Part shown: positions 15,446-24,136 of the stretch, piece by piece
How the letters are laid out: each line of letters starts with the position of its first letter
Position numbering within the stretch: the stretch's first letter is position 1
Assembly: GCF_001896135.2 (NCBI RefSeq)
Contig: NZ_MPOH02000016.1
Coordinates: 63,425-127,424 of the forward strand
Length of the DNA: 64,000 nt
Origin: Streptomyces phaeoluteigriseus
GTDB lineage: Bacteria; Actinomycetota; Actinomycetes; Streptomycetales; Streptomycetaceae
Direction of reading: 5' to 3'
Translations under genes and position numbers: made by a program
Notes under the pieces: generated by a model
The model's database searches: none
Seen by the model: the letters and a program-made list of their open reading frames with translations, nothing else
Told to the model about the DNA's origin: nothing

Positions 15446-17245
15446 ATGAGCACCAAGGTCTCCGATCACGTCCTGCGACGGCTGCGCGAGTGGGGTGTGG
15501 AGCAGGTCTTCGGCTATCCCGGCGACGGCATCAACGGACTCCTCGCCGCCTGGGGCCGGGCCGAGGACCAGCCGCGTTTCGTGCAGTCCCGGCACGAGGA
15601 GATGTCGGCGCTCCAGGCGGTCGGCTATGCGAAGTTCAGCGGCCGTCTCGGCGTGTGCGCGGCGACCTCGGGACCGGGCGCCATCCACCTCCTCAACGGC
15701 CTGTACGACGCGAAGCTGGACCATGTGCCGGTCCTGGCGATCGTGGGCCAGACGCACCGCACCGCGATGGGCGGCTCGTACCAGCAGGAGGTCGACCTGC
15801 ACACGCTGTTCAAGGACGTCGCCTCGGAGTTCGTGGAGACGGTGACGGTCCCCGAGCAGTTGCCGAACGTCCTGGACCGGGCGATCCGTACCGCGTACGC
15901 CCGCCGCTGCCCGACCGCGGTCATCATCCCCGGGGACGTGCAGGAGCTGGACTACTCGCCGCCCACGCACGAGTTCAAGATGGTGCCGTCGAGCCTGGAC
16001 CTCAGCGAGTGGACGACGGTGCCGTCGGAGGAGTCGCTGCGGCGGGCGGCGGAGATCCTCGACTCCGGCGACAAGGTGGCGATCCTGGTCGGCCAGGGTG
16101 CGGCGGGGGCCCGCGCGGAGGTGGAGCGGATCGCCACTCTGCTCGGCGCGGGCGTGGCCAAGGCACTGCTCGGCAAGGACGTCCTCAGCGACGAACTCCC
16201 GTACGTCACCGGCTCGATCGGCCTGCTCGGCACCCGGCCGTCGTACGAGCTGATGCGTGACTGCGACACCCTGCTGACGATCGGCTCCTCCTTCCCGTAC
16301 ACGCAGTTCCTGCCGGAGTTCGGCAAGGCGCGGGGCGTGCAGATCGACCTCGATCCGCACATGGTCGGGATGCGGTACCCGTACGAGGTGAACCTGGTCG
16401 GCGACGCGCGGGACACGCTGCGGCGGCTGATCCCGATGCTGACGTCCGAGGACACGCGGGGCCGCGAGTGGTTCGACACGGTGTGCGACAACGTCCGTCA
16501 CTGGAATGACGTGCTGGACCGGCGGGCGCAGGTGTCGGCCGATCCGATCAACCCGGAGTACGTGGCGCGGGCCCTGGACCCGCTGCTGCCGGACGACGCG
16601 ATCATCACCTCCGACTCCGGTTCGGTGGCGAACTGGTACGCGCGGCATCTGACCATGCGCGGCGACATGCGCGGTTCGCTGTCGGGCACGCTGGCGACGA
16701 TGGGTTCCGCGGTGCCGTACGCGATCGGGGCGAAGTTCGCCCATCCGGACCGGCCGGTGATCGCGCTGGTCGGGGACGGGGCGATGCAGATGAACGGGCT
16801 GGCGGAGCTGATCACGGCGGCGAAGTACCAGGATCGCTGGACGGACCGGCGCCTGGTCGTCGCCGTCTGGAACAACCAGGACCTCAACCAGGTGACGTGG
16901 GAGCTGCGGGCCATGGGGGGCGCCCCCTCCTTCCTGCCGTCGCAGCAGCTGCCGGACGTGCAGTACGCGGCGTTCGCCCGGTCCCTCGGGCTGACCGGGG
17001 TGCGGGTGGAGAAGCCGCAGGACGTGGCGGCCGGCTGGCGCGCGGCGCTGGAGGCCGACGGGCCGGCGGTCGTGGAGTTCGTCACCGACCCGGCGGTGCC
17101 GCCGGTCCCGCCGCACGCCACCTGGGAGCAGATGGAGGCGACGGCAGCGTCGATCCTGCGGGGCGACCCGGACGGGGGTGCGGTGCTGAAGCAGGGGTTC
17201 AAGGCGAAGGTGCAGGAGTTCCTGCCGGGGCGCGAGCGGAGGTGA
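15446..17245 (+). CDS. Thiamine-pyrophosphate enzyme of the pyruvate oxidase/dehydrogenase (PoxB-like) group
   Basis: A 599-residue three-domain TPP enzyme. N-terminal: GYPGDGINGLL and the catalytic-type glutamate in QSRHEE; centre: a nucleotide-binding domain with VGQGAAGARAE; C-terminal: TPP motif GDGAMQMN through VVAVWNN. This order and length fit pyruvate oxidase or pyruvate:quinone dehydrogenase rather than acetolactate synthase. It would oxidatively decarboxylate pyruvate to acetate (PoxB) or to acetyl phosphate; the exact reaction cannot be told from sequence. The ATG at 15446 has AGGGAGGG upstream. The protein has no transmembrane segment. Confidence 0.85.
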   Translation: MSTKVSDHVLRRLREWGVEQVFGYPGDGINGLLAAWGRAEDQPRFVQSRHEEMSALQAVGYAKFSGRLGVCAATSGPGAIHLLNGLYDAKLDHVPVLAIVGQTHRTAMGGSYQQEVDLHTLFKDVASEFVETVTVPEQLPNVLDRAIRTAYARRCPTAVIIPGDVQELDYSPPTHEFKMVPSSLDLSEWTTVPSEESLRRAAEILDSGDKVAILVGQGAAGARAEVERIATLLGAGVAKALLGKDVLSDELPYVTGSIGLLGTRPSYELMRDCDTLLTIGSSFPYTQFLPEFGKARGVQIDLDPHMVGMRYPYEVNLVGDARDTLRRLIPMLTSEDTRGREWFDTVCDNVRHWNDVLDRRAQVSADPINPEYVARALDPLLPDDAIITSDSGSVANWYARHLTMRGDMRGSLSGTLATMGSAVPYAIGAKFAHPDRPVIALVGDGAMQMNGLAELITAAKYQDRWTDRRLVVAVWNNQDLNQVTWELRAMGGAPSFLPSQQLPDVQYAAFARSLGLTGVRVEKPQDVAAGWRAALEADGPAVVEFVTDPAVPPVPPHATWEQMEATAASILRGDPDGGAVLKQGFKAKVQEFLPGRERR

Positions 17246-17336
17246 CCGCGTCCGCGGGTCCGGCGGGAGAGACCTCGTGTCGGTTCCCGTCCGCCGGGTA
17301 CGCGGTGGGCCGGCACTCGAGGATCTGGAGGGAGAC

Positions 17337-17717
17337 ATGCAGCGAGGCAGCGACCGGCTGAGTGTCCACCGGGACGAAGAGATGAAGCACGAACTGCAGG
17401 GTCTGCTGAGGTCCGGGCACCCCACGCGGTCCGAGGAGTGGCACGACCCCGAACCGTCCGCCGAGGACGACCCGGCGGTCTGGGGCGGACCGGTGGTGCC
17501 GGGGGACGCGCGGGCGTCACTGGCGACGGTGCGTCTGGAGCTGGCCCGGATCCTGGGCCGCAGCGCCTTCCCGGCCGGTCCTCAGGAGCTGGCCCGGACC
17601 CTGCGCCGCAAGAACGCGCCGGATGCCCTCGTCGACGCGGTACGCCGGCTCCCGGACAAGCAGCGCTACGCCACCGTGCAGGAGCTGGCCCGGAACCTGA
17701 CCAGAGGCGGGGCGTGA
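17337..17717 (+). CDS. DUF2795 domain-containing protein
   Basis: A 126-residue protein with an ATG at 17337 and GGAGGGAGA upstream. Two related helical units are visible: LARILGRSAFPAGPQELART (about 68-87) and VDAVRRLPDKQRYATVQELA (about 97-116), the repeat style of DUF2795. Function is not known. The N-terminal half is acidic and probably disordered. It lies 91 bases after the TPP enzyme gene and 96 bases before a DJ-1/PfpI gene, so a loose stress-related group is possible. Confidence 0.8.
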   Translation: MQRGSDRLSVHRDEEMKHELQGLLRSGHPTRSEEWHDPEPSAEDDPAVWGGPVVPGDARASLATVRLELARILGRSAFPAGPQELARTLRRKNAPDALVDAVRRLPDKQRYATVQELARNLTRGGA

Positions 17718-17764
17718 GCGGCCACGGGCACGGGCGCGGTCCCGGCCACGGGCACCAGCGGGTA

Positions 17765-17788
17765 CAGGCACAGGCACAGGCACAGGCA
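17765..17788. repeat. Hexamer repeat (CAGGCA) x4
   Basis: Four exact copies of CAGGCA sit between the DUF2795 and DJ-1/PfpI genes, 25 bases before the next start codon. Such a simple repeat could vary in copy number. No function is visible. Confidence 0.8.
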
Positions 17789-17813
17789 CACCAGGAAAGG
17801 ACGTTGAACGATC

Positions 17814-18356
17814 ATGCGCATCGCGTTTCTGACGGCCCCCGAGGGCGTCGAGCAGGTGGAGCTGACCGACCCCTGGCAGGCGGCGAAGGAGGCGGGACAC
17901 GAGCCCGTGCTGGTGTCGACCGAGCCGGGTGAGATCCAGGCCTTCGACCACCTCGACAAGGCGGACACCTTCCCGGTCGACGAGGTCGTCGGGCAGGCGT
18001 CGGCGGACTCCTTCGGCGGACTCGTCCTGCCGGGCGGGGTCGCGAACCCCGACTTCCTGCGCACGGACGAGAAGGCGGTCGCGTTCGTCAGGGCCTTCTT
18101 CGAGCAGGGCCGGCCGGTCGCCGCGATCTGCCACGCCCCGTGGACGCTGGTCGAGGCGGACGTCCTGCGCGGCCGGGTGCTCACCTCGTGGCCCAGCCTC
18201 CGGACGGACATCCGCAACGCCGGCGGCACCTGGGTGGACGAACAGGTCAAGGTCTGCGACCACGGGCCGAACAAGCTCGTGACCAGCCGCAAGCCGGACG
18301 ATCTGAAGGCGTTCTGCGAAACGTATCTGGACGTGTTCGCCCAGGAAGCCGCCTGA
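17814..18356 (+). CDS. DJ-1/PfpI-family protein (type 1 glutamine-amidotransferase fold)
   Basis: A 180-residue protein with the nucleophile elbow AICHAPW (C106, H107) and the GLVLPGGVANPDFLR segment of the PfpI/YhbO branch. Members act as general stress proteins; deglycase or protease activity has been proposed. The length is typical. Ribosome site AAAGGA lies 12 bases upstream, somewhat far. The stop codon at 18354-18356 lies within the first copy of a 26-base direct repeat. Confidence 0.9.
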   Translation: MRIAFLTAPEGVEQVELTDPWQAAKEAGHEPVLVSTEPGEIQAFDHLDKADTFPVDEVVGQASADSFGGLVLPGGVANPDFLRTDEKAVAFVRAFFEQGRPVAAICHAPWTLVEADVLRGRVLTSWPSLRTDIRNAGGTWVDEQVKVCDHGPNKLVTSRKPDDLKAFCETYLDVFAQEAA

Positions 18357-18406
18357 GCGGCGCCCCGGGCCGGATGGCATGAGCGGCGCCCCGGGGCCGG
18401 ATGGCC
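18354..18406. repeat. 26-base tandem duplication at the 3' end of the PfpI gene
   Basis: TGAGCGGCGCCCCGGGCCGG at 18354 recurs at 18380 with one extra G. The first copy includes the stop codon of the upstream gene, so the duplication placed a second stop 26 bases downstream. Confidence 0.8.
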
Positions 18407-18454
18407 GGGAAACACGCCCACAGGAAGCGGTTCCGGCAGGCTCCGGCAGGTGCT

Positions 18455-18787
18455 TCAGGCCCTGCCGGGGCCGTTCGGCGTGCCGGGGCCCCACTTGCCG
18501 ACCGGGGTGCCCGGGCGGTCCGTGCCGTCGGCGTGCCCGGTGCGTTCCCGGGCTCCGTCGCGGGTGCGGCCCGGCGAGACGAAGCGGCGCGGGTTGCGGC
18601 GCAGGTACTCGCCTTCCAGCTTCGCCATCCGGTCGTTGTGGGCGCGCAGGGCGTCGTTCGAGCCGTGCAGGAGGGTGTCGTGGCGGGTGCGGTGGATCGT
18701 CTCCAGCTCCTTCATGAGCTGCTGGTCGTCCAGCCGGTCGGGGTCGACTCCGGTCATCGTGGTGCCCCACTCGTCGTGTTCGTCCAT
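18455..18787 (-). CDS. DUF6158-type small protein
   Basis: A 110-residue protein. Residues 21-72 form a charged helix with QLMKELETIHRTRHDTLLHG and AKLEGEYLRRNPRRF, the pattern of a small conserved Streptomyces family (DUF6158). The C-terminal 35 residues are Gly/Pro-rich. There is no known function. It converges with the PfpI gene; about 100 bases lie between their stops. A longer frame upstream exists but lacks a ribosome site. Confidence 0.7.
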   Translation of the reverse strand: MDEHDEWGTTMTGVDPDRLDDQQLMKELETIHRTRHDTLLHGSNDALRAHNDRMAKLEGEYLRRNPRRFVSPGRTRDGARERTGHADGTDRPGTPVGKWGPGTPNGPGRA

Positions 18788-19004
18788 GGGGCCCGAGTAC
18801 CCGCCGGGGGAGCACAGACATCCGGCCGGTGTCCGGGAAGAGCCATGGATCTCGCGTTTCTGCCTCCACTGTACGAGCAGAACTCCTGGGCGGCCCGGGC
18901 CGACGGCGGCGTCCGGCCGCGACGAGGGGGCTCCGGTGGCCGCCCGGAAGCGCTGCCGTGCCGGGCGTGACCGCCGGGAGCCCCGGCGCTCACGCCGACG
19001 GGCC

Positions 19005-20624
19005 CTAGCGGGCGCGCTCCACGCGGCGCTCGTCCCACACCGGCTCCGGGGTCTCGCGGACCCGCCCGTCGCTGCCGAAGACCAGGTAGCGGTCGAAGGA
19101 GCGGGCGAACCAGCGGTCGTGGGTGACGGCGAGGACCGTGCCGTCGAACGCCTCCAGCCCTTCCTGGAGGGCTTCGGCGGACTCCAGGTCGAGGTTGTCG
19201 GTGGGCTCGTCAAGCAGCAGGGCGGTGACGCCCTCCAGCTCCAGCAGCAGGATCTGGAAGCGGGCCTGCTGGCCACCGGAGAGTCGGTCGAACGCCTGTT
19301 CGGCCTGCTGGGTCAGCTCGTAGCGACGCAGCCGGGACATGGCCGCGCCCCGGTCCTGGGAGTGCTCCTGCCACAGGATGTCCAGCAGCTTGCGGCCCAG
19401 CAGCTCGGGGTGCGCGTGGGTCTGCGCGAAGTGACCGGGCACGACCCGCGCGCCCAGCTTCCACTCCCCCGTGTGCGCCACGGTGTCGCCGGCCAGCAGA
19501 CGCAGGAAGTGCGACTTGCCGGAGCCGTTGGAGCCGAGGACCGCGACGCGTTCGCCGTAGAAGACCTCCAGGTCGAACGGCTTCATCAGGCCGGTCAGCT
19601 CGAGGCCCTTGCAGGTGACGGCCCGCACGCCGGTCCGGCCGCCCTTGAGGCGCATGGTGATGTCCTGCTCGCGCGGCGGCTCGGGCGGCGGGCCCGCCTC
19701 CTCGAACTTGCGCAGGCGGGTCTGCGCCGCCTGATAGCGGGACGCCAGCTCATGGCTGATGGAGGCCGCCTGACGGAGGTTCAGGACCAGTTTCTTCAGC
19801 TGGGCGTGCTTCTCGTCCCAGCGGCGGCGCAACTCCTCGAAACGGGCGAAGCGTTCCCGCCGGGCCTCGTGGTAGGTGGCGAAGCCGCCGCCGTGCACCC
19901 AGGCGTCGGCGCCGGCCGGTCCCGGCTCCACGGAGACGATCTTCTCGGCGGCGCGGGAGAGGAGTTCGCGGTCGTGGGAGACGAAGAGGACCGTCTTGCG
20001 GGTCTCCTTCAGCCGCTCCTCCAGCCACCGTTTCCCGGGCACGTCGAGGTAGTTGTCCGGCTCGTCGAGCAGGAGCACCTCGTCGGTACCGCGCAGCAGC
20101 GCCTCCAGCACCAGGCGCTTCTGCTCGCCGCCGGACAGGGTGCGCACCTGGCGGAACTGCGCCTTGTCGTAGGGCACGCCGAGGGCGGCCGTCGTGCACA
20201 TGTCCCACAGCGTCTCGGCCTCGTAACCGTGCGCCTCGGCCCAGTCGGAGAGCGCCTGCGCGTAACTCATCTGCGCGGCCTCGTCGTCCACGGTCATGAT
20301 CGCGTGCTCGGCCCTGTCGACGGCCTTCGCGGCCTCCTGGATGCGCGGCGAGGACACCGACACGAGCAGGTCGCGTACGGTCGTCTCGTCCCGTACGGAG
20401 CCCACGAACTGGCGCATCACGCCGAGCCCGCCGCTGACGGTGACCGTGCCGCCGTGCGGTTTCAGCTCGCCGGAGATCAGCCGCAGCAGGGTCGTCTTGC
20501 CTGCGCCGTTGGGTCCGACCAGGGCCACGACGGCCCCCTCCCCCACCCGGAAGGACACGTCGCCGAGCAGCGTCCTCCCGTCGGGGAGGTAGTACTCGAG
20601 GTGTGCGGCTTCCAGATGTCCCAT
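19005..20624 (-). CDS. ABC-F family ATPase
   Basis: A 539-residue soluble protein with two ABC domains. Domain 1: Walker A GPNGAGKTT at 37-45 and signature LSGGE. Domain 2: GSNGSGKSH and LSGGQ with LLDEPTDNLDLES. There are no membrane segments. ABC-F proteins act on the ribosome (translation factors or antibiotic-resistance ARE types). The linker of about 80 residues between domains (HEARRERFARFEELRRRW onward) is the ribosome-contacting part. No antibiotic cluster is near, so a housekeeping translational role is more likely. The histidine-phosphatase frame upstream runs on into this gene. Confidence 0.92.
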   Translation of the reverse strand: MGHLEAAHLEYYLPDGRTLLGDVSFRVGEGAVVALVGPNGAGKTTLLRLISGELKPHGGTVTVSGGLGVMRQFVGSVRDETTVRDLLVSVSSPRIQEAAKAVDRAEHAIMTVDDEAAQMSYAQALSDWAEAHGYEAETLWDMCTTAALGVPYDKAQFRQVRTLSGGEQKRLVLEALLRGTDEVLLLDEPDNYLDVPGKRWLEERLKETRKTVLFVSHDRELLSRAAEKIVSVEPGPAGADAWVHGGGFATYHEARRERFARFEELRRRWDEKHAQLKKLVLNLRQAASISHELASRYQAAQTRLRKFEEAGPPPEPPREQDITMRLKGGRTGVRAVTCKGLELTGLMKPFDLEVFYGERVAVLGSNGSGKSHFLRLLAGDTVAHTGEWKLGARVVPGHFAQTHAHPELLGRKLLDILWQEHSQDRGAAMSRLRRYELTQQAEQAFDRLSGGQQARFQILLLELEGVTALLLDEPTDNLDLESAEALQEGLEAFDGTVLAVTHDRWFARSFDRYLVFGSDGRVRETPEPVWDERRVERAR

Positions 20625-20695
20625 GAGGGTGCATTCTGCGGTCCGCCCACCCGATGCGGCAAACCTTTATGGGCGCGGTCCCCGCAGGTCGCGGA

Positions 20696-21351
20696 TCATC
20701 CGGCCGGGTCGACCGGCTCGCCGGCCGGCCCGCCTCGCCCGCGGGTGTCACGGTCGCGCCCGCCCACGTCAGGGCCGTGAACCCGTCGGACGGGGAACCG
20801 TCGAGGACGACCACGCCGGTGTTGGCGAGCGGGTGGGCGGCGGCGAACGGCACGTCGACGTTGAGGGCGCGGGCGGCCGTCCAGCTGCGGATCGCGGCGC
20901 CGTGGCTGACCAGGGCGACGGTGCGGGCCCCGCTCGCCGCGGCCTCGGCGACCACGGCGTCGTAGCGCTCCAGGAACTCGGTACCGCTCTCACCGCCCGG
21001 CATGCGCAGCCGTACGTGGCCGGCCGCCCAGGCGAACACCGTGCGCATGTACCGCTCGCCCGGCTCGGACTCGCCCGGCAGGGATTCGAGGTCCCCGGCC
21101 GAGATCTCCCGGATGCCGTCGCGGACGAGGACGTCCAGGCCGTGGGCGGCGGCGAGCGGCGCGGCGGTGAGCCGGGTGCGCACCAGGGTGGAGGCGTAGA
21201 CGGCCTCGATGTCCTCGCCCGCGAGGGCCTCGGGCAGGGCGGCGGCCTGCCGCTCGCCGAGCGTCGTCAGGCCGGGTCCTGGGACGGCTGTGTCCAGCAG
21301 GCGGTCCACGTTGGAGGGAGTCTCGCCGTGGCGGACCAGGAGCAGACGCAT
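20696..21351 (-). CDS. Histidine phosphatase family protein, frameshifted at the 3' end
   Basis: The ATG at 21351 starts a phosphoglycerate-mutase-like protein: RHGE at residues 7-10, second histidine in LVSHGAAIRSW and conserved E in RDGIREI. The family usually ends near residue 218. Here the frame does not stop; it runs on out of frame through the ABC-F gene to 19750. Adding one C in GGCGAG (about 20717-20722 on the plus strand) restores a short tail EPVDPAG and a TGA at 20696-20698, the length expected for the family. The interval is 656 bases, one short of a multiple of three. The core enzyme is intact and would function with a foreign tail of about 315 residues. Confidence 0.78.
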
Positions 21352-21646
21352 GCGCTCACCCTTTGGTGTCGTGCCCCCCGCGCGGGATCCGGCCCCCGAA
21401 GGGTACCCACGGGCCCGCGAGCCCAGACGTCGGCCCGACCGCCCTCGCACCCGGCCGCCACCCGCTGCGACCGGCCCCTCTCTCAACCTGCGTCCGGTCG
21501 CGTTCGCCGTCGGGCCGCCGCCCGCGGGCTCGCCCCACTGAGCACGCCCTCCCCTACGGTCCGCACCGCCGGCAGGCGCTCGCTGCGCCGGTCGAATGTC
21601 CGCCGGTCGAAGGTCTGCTGCCCGACGACACGTGCCGGACCGCACC

Positions 21647-21661
21647 CTGACACATCGTCAG
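21647..21661. promoter_or_regulatory. Palindrome CTGAC-N5-GTCAG, copy 1
   Basis: A 5+5 inverted repeat in the 423-base spacer between the divergent histidine phosphatase and methyltransferase genes. A near-identical palindrome lies about 61 bases downstream. A pair of like palindromes before a divergent start suggests operator sites for a dimeric regulator. Role inferred. Confidence 0.45.
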
Positions 21662-21708
21662 TCCACATTTCAGAACAAACTGTCTCAGCATGCGGTTGCG
21701 TGCGTACG

Positions 21709-21722
21709 CTGACACACGTCAG
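21709..21722. promoter_or_regulatory. Palindrome CTGAC-N4-GTCAG, copy 2
   Basis: The second copy, ending 52 bases before the methyltransferase ATG, shares CTGACACA with copy 1. The distance between centres is close to six helical turns. The rest of 21352-21774 shows no gene. Confidence 0.45.
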
Positions 21723-21774
21723 CCCCCGGTCTTCACCGAGCCCGGGGACGGGGCCGTAGAGAAAGGGCTGAGCC

Positions 21775-22596
21775 ATGCCGGGAGCGCGGGAGAGCGCCGT
21801 CTACACGCACGGACACCACGAGTCGGTACTGCGGTCGCACACCTGGCGGACCGCCGCCAACTCGGCGGCCTACCTGCTCGGTTCACTGCAGCCGCACATG
21901 AAGGTCCTGGACATCGGCTGCGGTCCGGGCACCATCACCGCCGACCTGGCCACCCTGGTCCCGGACGGGCACGTCACCGGCGTGGACCACGCGCCCGGCA
22001 TCCTGGAGCAGGCCCGGGCCACCGCCGCCGGCCGCGGACTGGCCAACATCGACTTCGCGGTCGCCGACGTACACGCCCTGGAGTACCCGGACGACACGTT
22101 CTGCGTGGTCCACGCCCACCAGGTGCTCCAGCACGTCGGCGACCCCGTGCAGGCGCTGCGCGAGATGCGGCGCGTCACCAGGCCCGGCGGGTACGTCGCC
22201 GTCCGCGACTCGGACTACGCGGCCATGACCTGGTACCCCGCCTCCGCAGGGATGGACGACTGGCTGGAGCTGTACCGCAGGGTGGCCCGCGCCAACGGCG
22301 GGGAGCCCGACGCCGGACGCCGACTGAAGTCGTGGGCGCGGGAGGCGGGTTTCACGGACGTCACGACCACCTCCGCCACGTGGACCTTCAGCACCGCCGA
22401 GGAGCGGGCCTGGTGGAGCGGCCTGTGGGCCGACCGCACCCTGACCTCCGCCTACGCGGAACGCGCCACCGAGGGCGGCCACGCCGACGCCGGACGGCTG
22501 CGGGCCGTGTCCGACGCCTGGCGGGAATGGGGACGGCAGGAGGACGGGTGGTTCGCCGTTCTGCATGGAGAAATTCTGTGCAGAAAGCACGCCTGA
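21775..22596 (+). CDS. SAM-dependent methyltransferase (class I)
   Basis: A 273-residue methyltransferase with SAM motif VLDIGCGPGT at 44-53, acidic ribose contact in GVDHAPG and the post-motif HVGDPVQALREMRRVTRPGG typical of UbiE/menaquinone-type enzymes. The C-terminal WSGLWADR part is variable. Substrate cannot be told. The start at 21775 has AAAGGG upstream. A very small hydrophobic protein gene lies 43 bases downstream. Two palindromes upstream may be operators. Confidence 0.9.
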   Translation: MPGARESAVYTHGHHESVLRSHTWRTAANSAAYLLGSLQPHMKVLDIGCGPGTITADLATLVPDGHVTGVDHAPGILEQARATAAGRGLANIDFAVADVHALEYPDDTFCVVHAHQVLQHVGDPVQALREMRRVTRPGGYVAVRDSDYAAMTWYPASAGMDDWLELYRRVARANGGEPDAGRRLKSWAREAGFTDVTTTSATWTFSTAEERAWWSGLWADRTLTSAYAERATEGGHADAGRLRAVSDAWREWGRQEDGWFAVLHGEILCRKHA

Positions 22597-22639
22597 AACG
22601 TGAATTCTTGGAAACTCGGGCAGCAGGAGGTTCGAAACT

Positions 22640-22810
22640 ATGGTTCCCATCCTGCTGGTACTGCTTCTGGTGCTGATTCTCTTCGGTGCCGGATTCGCAG
22701 TCGAGGTGCTTTGGTGGATCGCGATCGCGGTCCTCGTTCTCTGGCTCCTGGGATTCCTGATGCGCGGAACCACCGCGGCGGGAGGCCGAGGCCGTTGGTA
22801 CAGGTGGTGA
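22640..22810 (+). CDS. Small hydrophobic membrane protein, 56 residues
   Basis: A short gene with a strong ribosome site AGGAGG nine bases before the ATG at 22640. The product is almost wholly hydrophobic: a first segment at residues 3-20 (ILLVLLLVLILFG), a second at 24-42 (VLWWIAIAVLVLWLLGFL), then a basic tail RGRWYRW. It matches the style of the 'hydrophobic protein' family of 50-60 residues common in Streptomyces. Function unknown. It converges with gvpK, leaving 27 bases that contain the perfect palindrome GGCCCCGGGGCC. Confidence 0.8.
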   Translation: MVPILLVLLLVLILFGAGFAVEVLWWIAIAVLVLWLLGFLMRGTTAAGGRGRWYRW

Positions 22811-22837
22811 ATTGGCCCCGGGGCCGCGAAGAACGCC

Positions 22838-23124
22838 TCACTCCCGGGGCAGCAGCGGTCCGAGCGCCCGAGGTCCAGGTTCAGGTCCTCGGGCCGCAGG
22901 CCGTACCGCTCGCGCAGTTCCGTCATCCGGTCGTCGAGCAGCATCAGCGTGAGTCCGATCCGCTCCTCCTGCTCCTCGGACAGATCACCCTGGTCGAAGC
23001 GCCGCAGCGCCTGCCGTTCCATCAGCTGGCGCAACAGTTCGACGACGGTGAGGACGAGCTTGATGAGGTCACGCTCGACCGTGTCGGGTTCGAGGTCGAG
23101 ATGACGCTCGCGCGGCGTGCTCAC
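22838..23124 (-). CDS. gvpK: Gas vesicle protein GvpK, frameshifted at the last residues
   Basis: Starts MSTPRERHLDL and carries the GvpK core (DLIKLVLTVVELLRQLMERQ, ERIGLTLMLLDDRM, LRPEDLNLDLG). The family then ends with PLGPLLP-like residues. Here the frame shifts after DLNLDLG into RSDRCC and runs on to 21883. Adding one C in GGGCG (22865-22872) restores GPLGPLLPRE and a TGA at 22838-22840. The interval is 287 bases, one short of a multiple of three. GvpK is a minor assembly protein of gas vesicles. The ATG overlaps the gvpS stop by four bases. Confidence 0.82.
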
Positions 23125-23309
23125 GAAAGGTCCTCCCAGGGCGACGGAACGTTCTCGTTCACGGAGCTGATCAGGGCGTTCAGATCGATACGGACCAGGT
23201 CGACGTCCGCGATCCGCAGGGTGATGTCGCCGGTGATGACGACGCCGCCCGCCAGCAACCGGTCGAGCAGGTCGACGAGGGCGACCTCACGACGCTCCAC
23301 GACGGTCAT
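23121..23309 (-). CDS. gvpS: Gas vesicle protein GvpS (GvpA/J-like)
   Basis: A 62-residue protein of the GvpA/GvpJ/GvpM superfamily: VALVDLLDRLLAGGVVITGDITLRIADVDL..., the beta-strand pair that forms the vesicle shell, without the longer tails of GvpA and GvpJ. It is a minor structural or nucleating component in the standard model. It overlaps gvpL upstream and gvpK downstream by four bases each. Assigned as gvpS from its place in the order J-L-S-K. Confidence 0.88.
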   Translation of the reverse strand: MTVVERREVALVDLLDRLLAGGVVITGDITLRIADVDLVRIDLNALISSVNENVPSPWEDLS

Positions 23310-24136
23310 GCGTCTCCCTCCCCGGTCCCACCGGTGTTCCCGGCACCTCCGGCGTCCCCCGTGCCCTCCGTACCCTCGGACGCCGCGGGCTCCACGAAGG
23401 AATAGGCCGCCCACGGTCCCGTGAGTTCGACGCGGATTCCGGGTTCCTCGCCCTTCGTGCGGTCCACCATTTCCACGAATTCCTCGGATTTCGCGCGCGG
23501 CACCAGATAGGCGGCGTTCAACACGTTCTGTCCCGAGGCCCGCGAGAGGGCGGAGTTCTGCGGTGCGTGGAGACGCGCCGCGTCGGCGTGCTCCGACAGC
23601 AGGGAGTGCAGCCGGCCGGCGAACTGTTCCGCCCGCTGCCAGGTGTCCTCGTGCGCCCGCGCCTTCATGCGCCGCTGCCGGAGGTAGTCGCGGCCGGAGG
23701 CGGGTTTCGCCTCCGGGCCGGCCGTGCCCTCCTGGCCGGTGGGCTCGACGTACACCTTCACGCCCCATTCCACGCGCCCCTGGAGCCGGTCCAGGGTACG
23801 CAGGAAGACCTCCTCGCGCTCCTCGATCATCACGCGGACGCCGCTGTCGTCCCGGAACACGGTGGCGAGCCGCAGCGGCAGCGGCGTGGTGACCGCCGTC
23901 AGAGCGTCGATCACCTGCTGGTGCCCGCGCGCGGTCGCGGCGAGCCAGTCGATGTCCTCCAGGTGGGCGCGGAGCGGCTCCTCGGCGAAGTCCCGCTCGG
24001 GCACATCGCTGACGACGGCGATCAGGCCGTGGTGGTGCAGCAGCTTGGCCGGTGCCCCCGCCACACCCGTCAACTCCGCCTGGAGCGGCGCGGCGAGGGG
24101 CCGGCAGACGGCGTACACGTACCGCAGTCCGGTCAC
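23306..24136 (-). CDS. gvpL: Gas vesicle protein GvpL (GvpL/F family)
   Basis: A 276-residue GvpL/GvpF family protein starting GTG at 24136 with GAGGAG upstream. Conserved pieces: YVYAVCRPL at the start, LRLATVFRDD in the first domain, VEWGVKVYVEP and the C-terminal GPWAAYSFVEP. GvpF/L proteins interact with GvpA subunits during assembly. A Gly/Thr-rich tail of about 25 residues follows. GTGA overlap with gvpJ. Confidence 0.9.
   Translation of the reverse strand: MTGLRYVYAVCRPLAAPLQAELTGVAGAPAKLLHHHGLIAVVSDVPERDFAEEPLRAHLEDIDWLAATARGHQQVIDALTAVTTPLPLRLATVFRDDSGVRVMIEEREEVFLRTLDRLQGRVEWGVKVYVEPTGQEGTAGPEAKPASGRDYLRQRRMKARAHEDTWQRAEQFAGRLHSLLSEHADAARLHAPQNSALSRASGQNVLNAAYLVPRAKSEEFVEMVDRTKGEEPGIRVELTGPWAAYSFVEPAASEGTEGTGDAGGAGNTGGTGEGDA

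Noticed and set aside
21883..22837. Continuation of the gvpK frame beyond its family end
   Set aside because: The extra 318 residues are antisense to the methyltransferase and small hydrophobic gene and arise from one missing base in gvpK.
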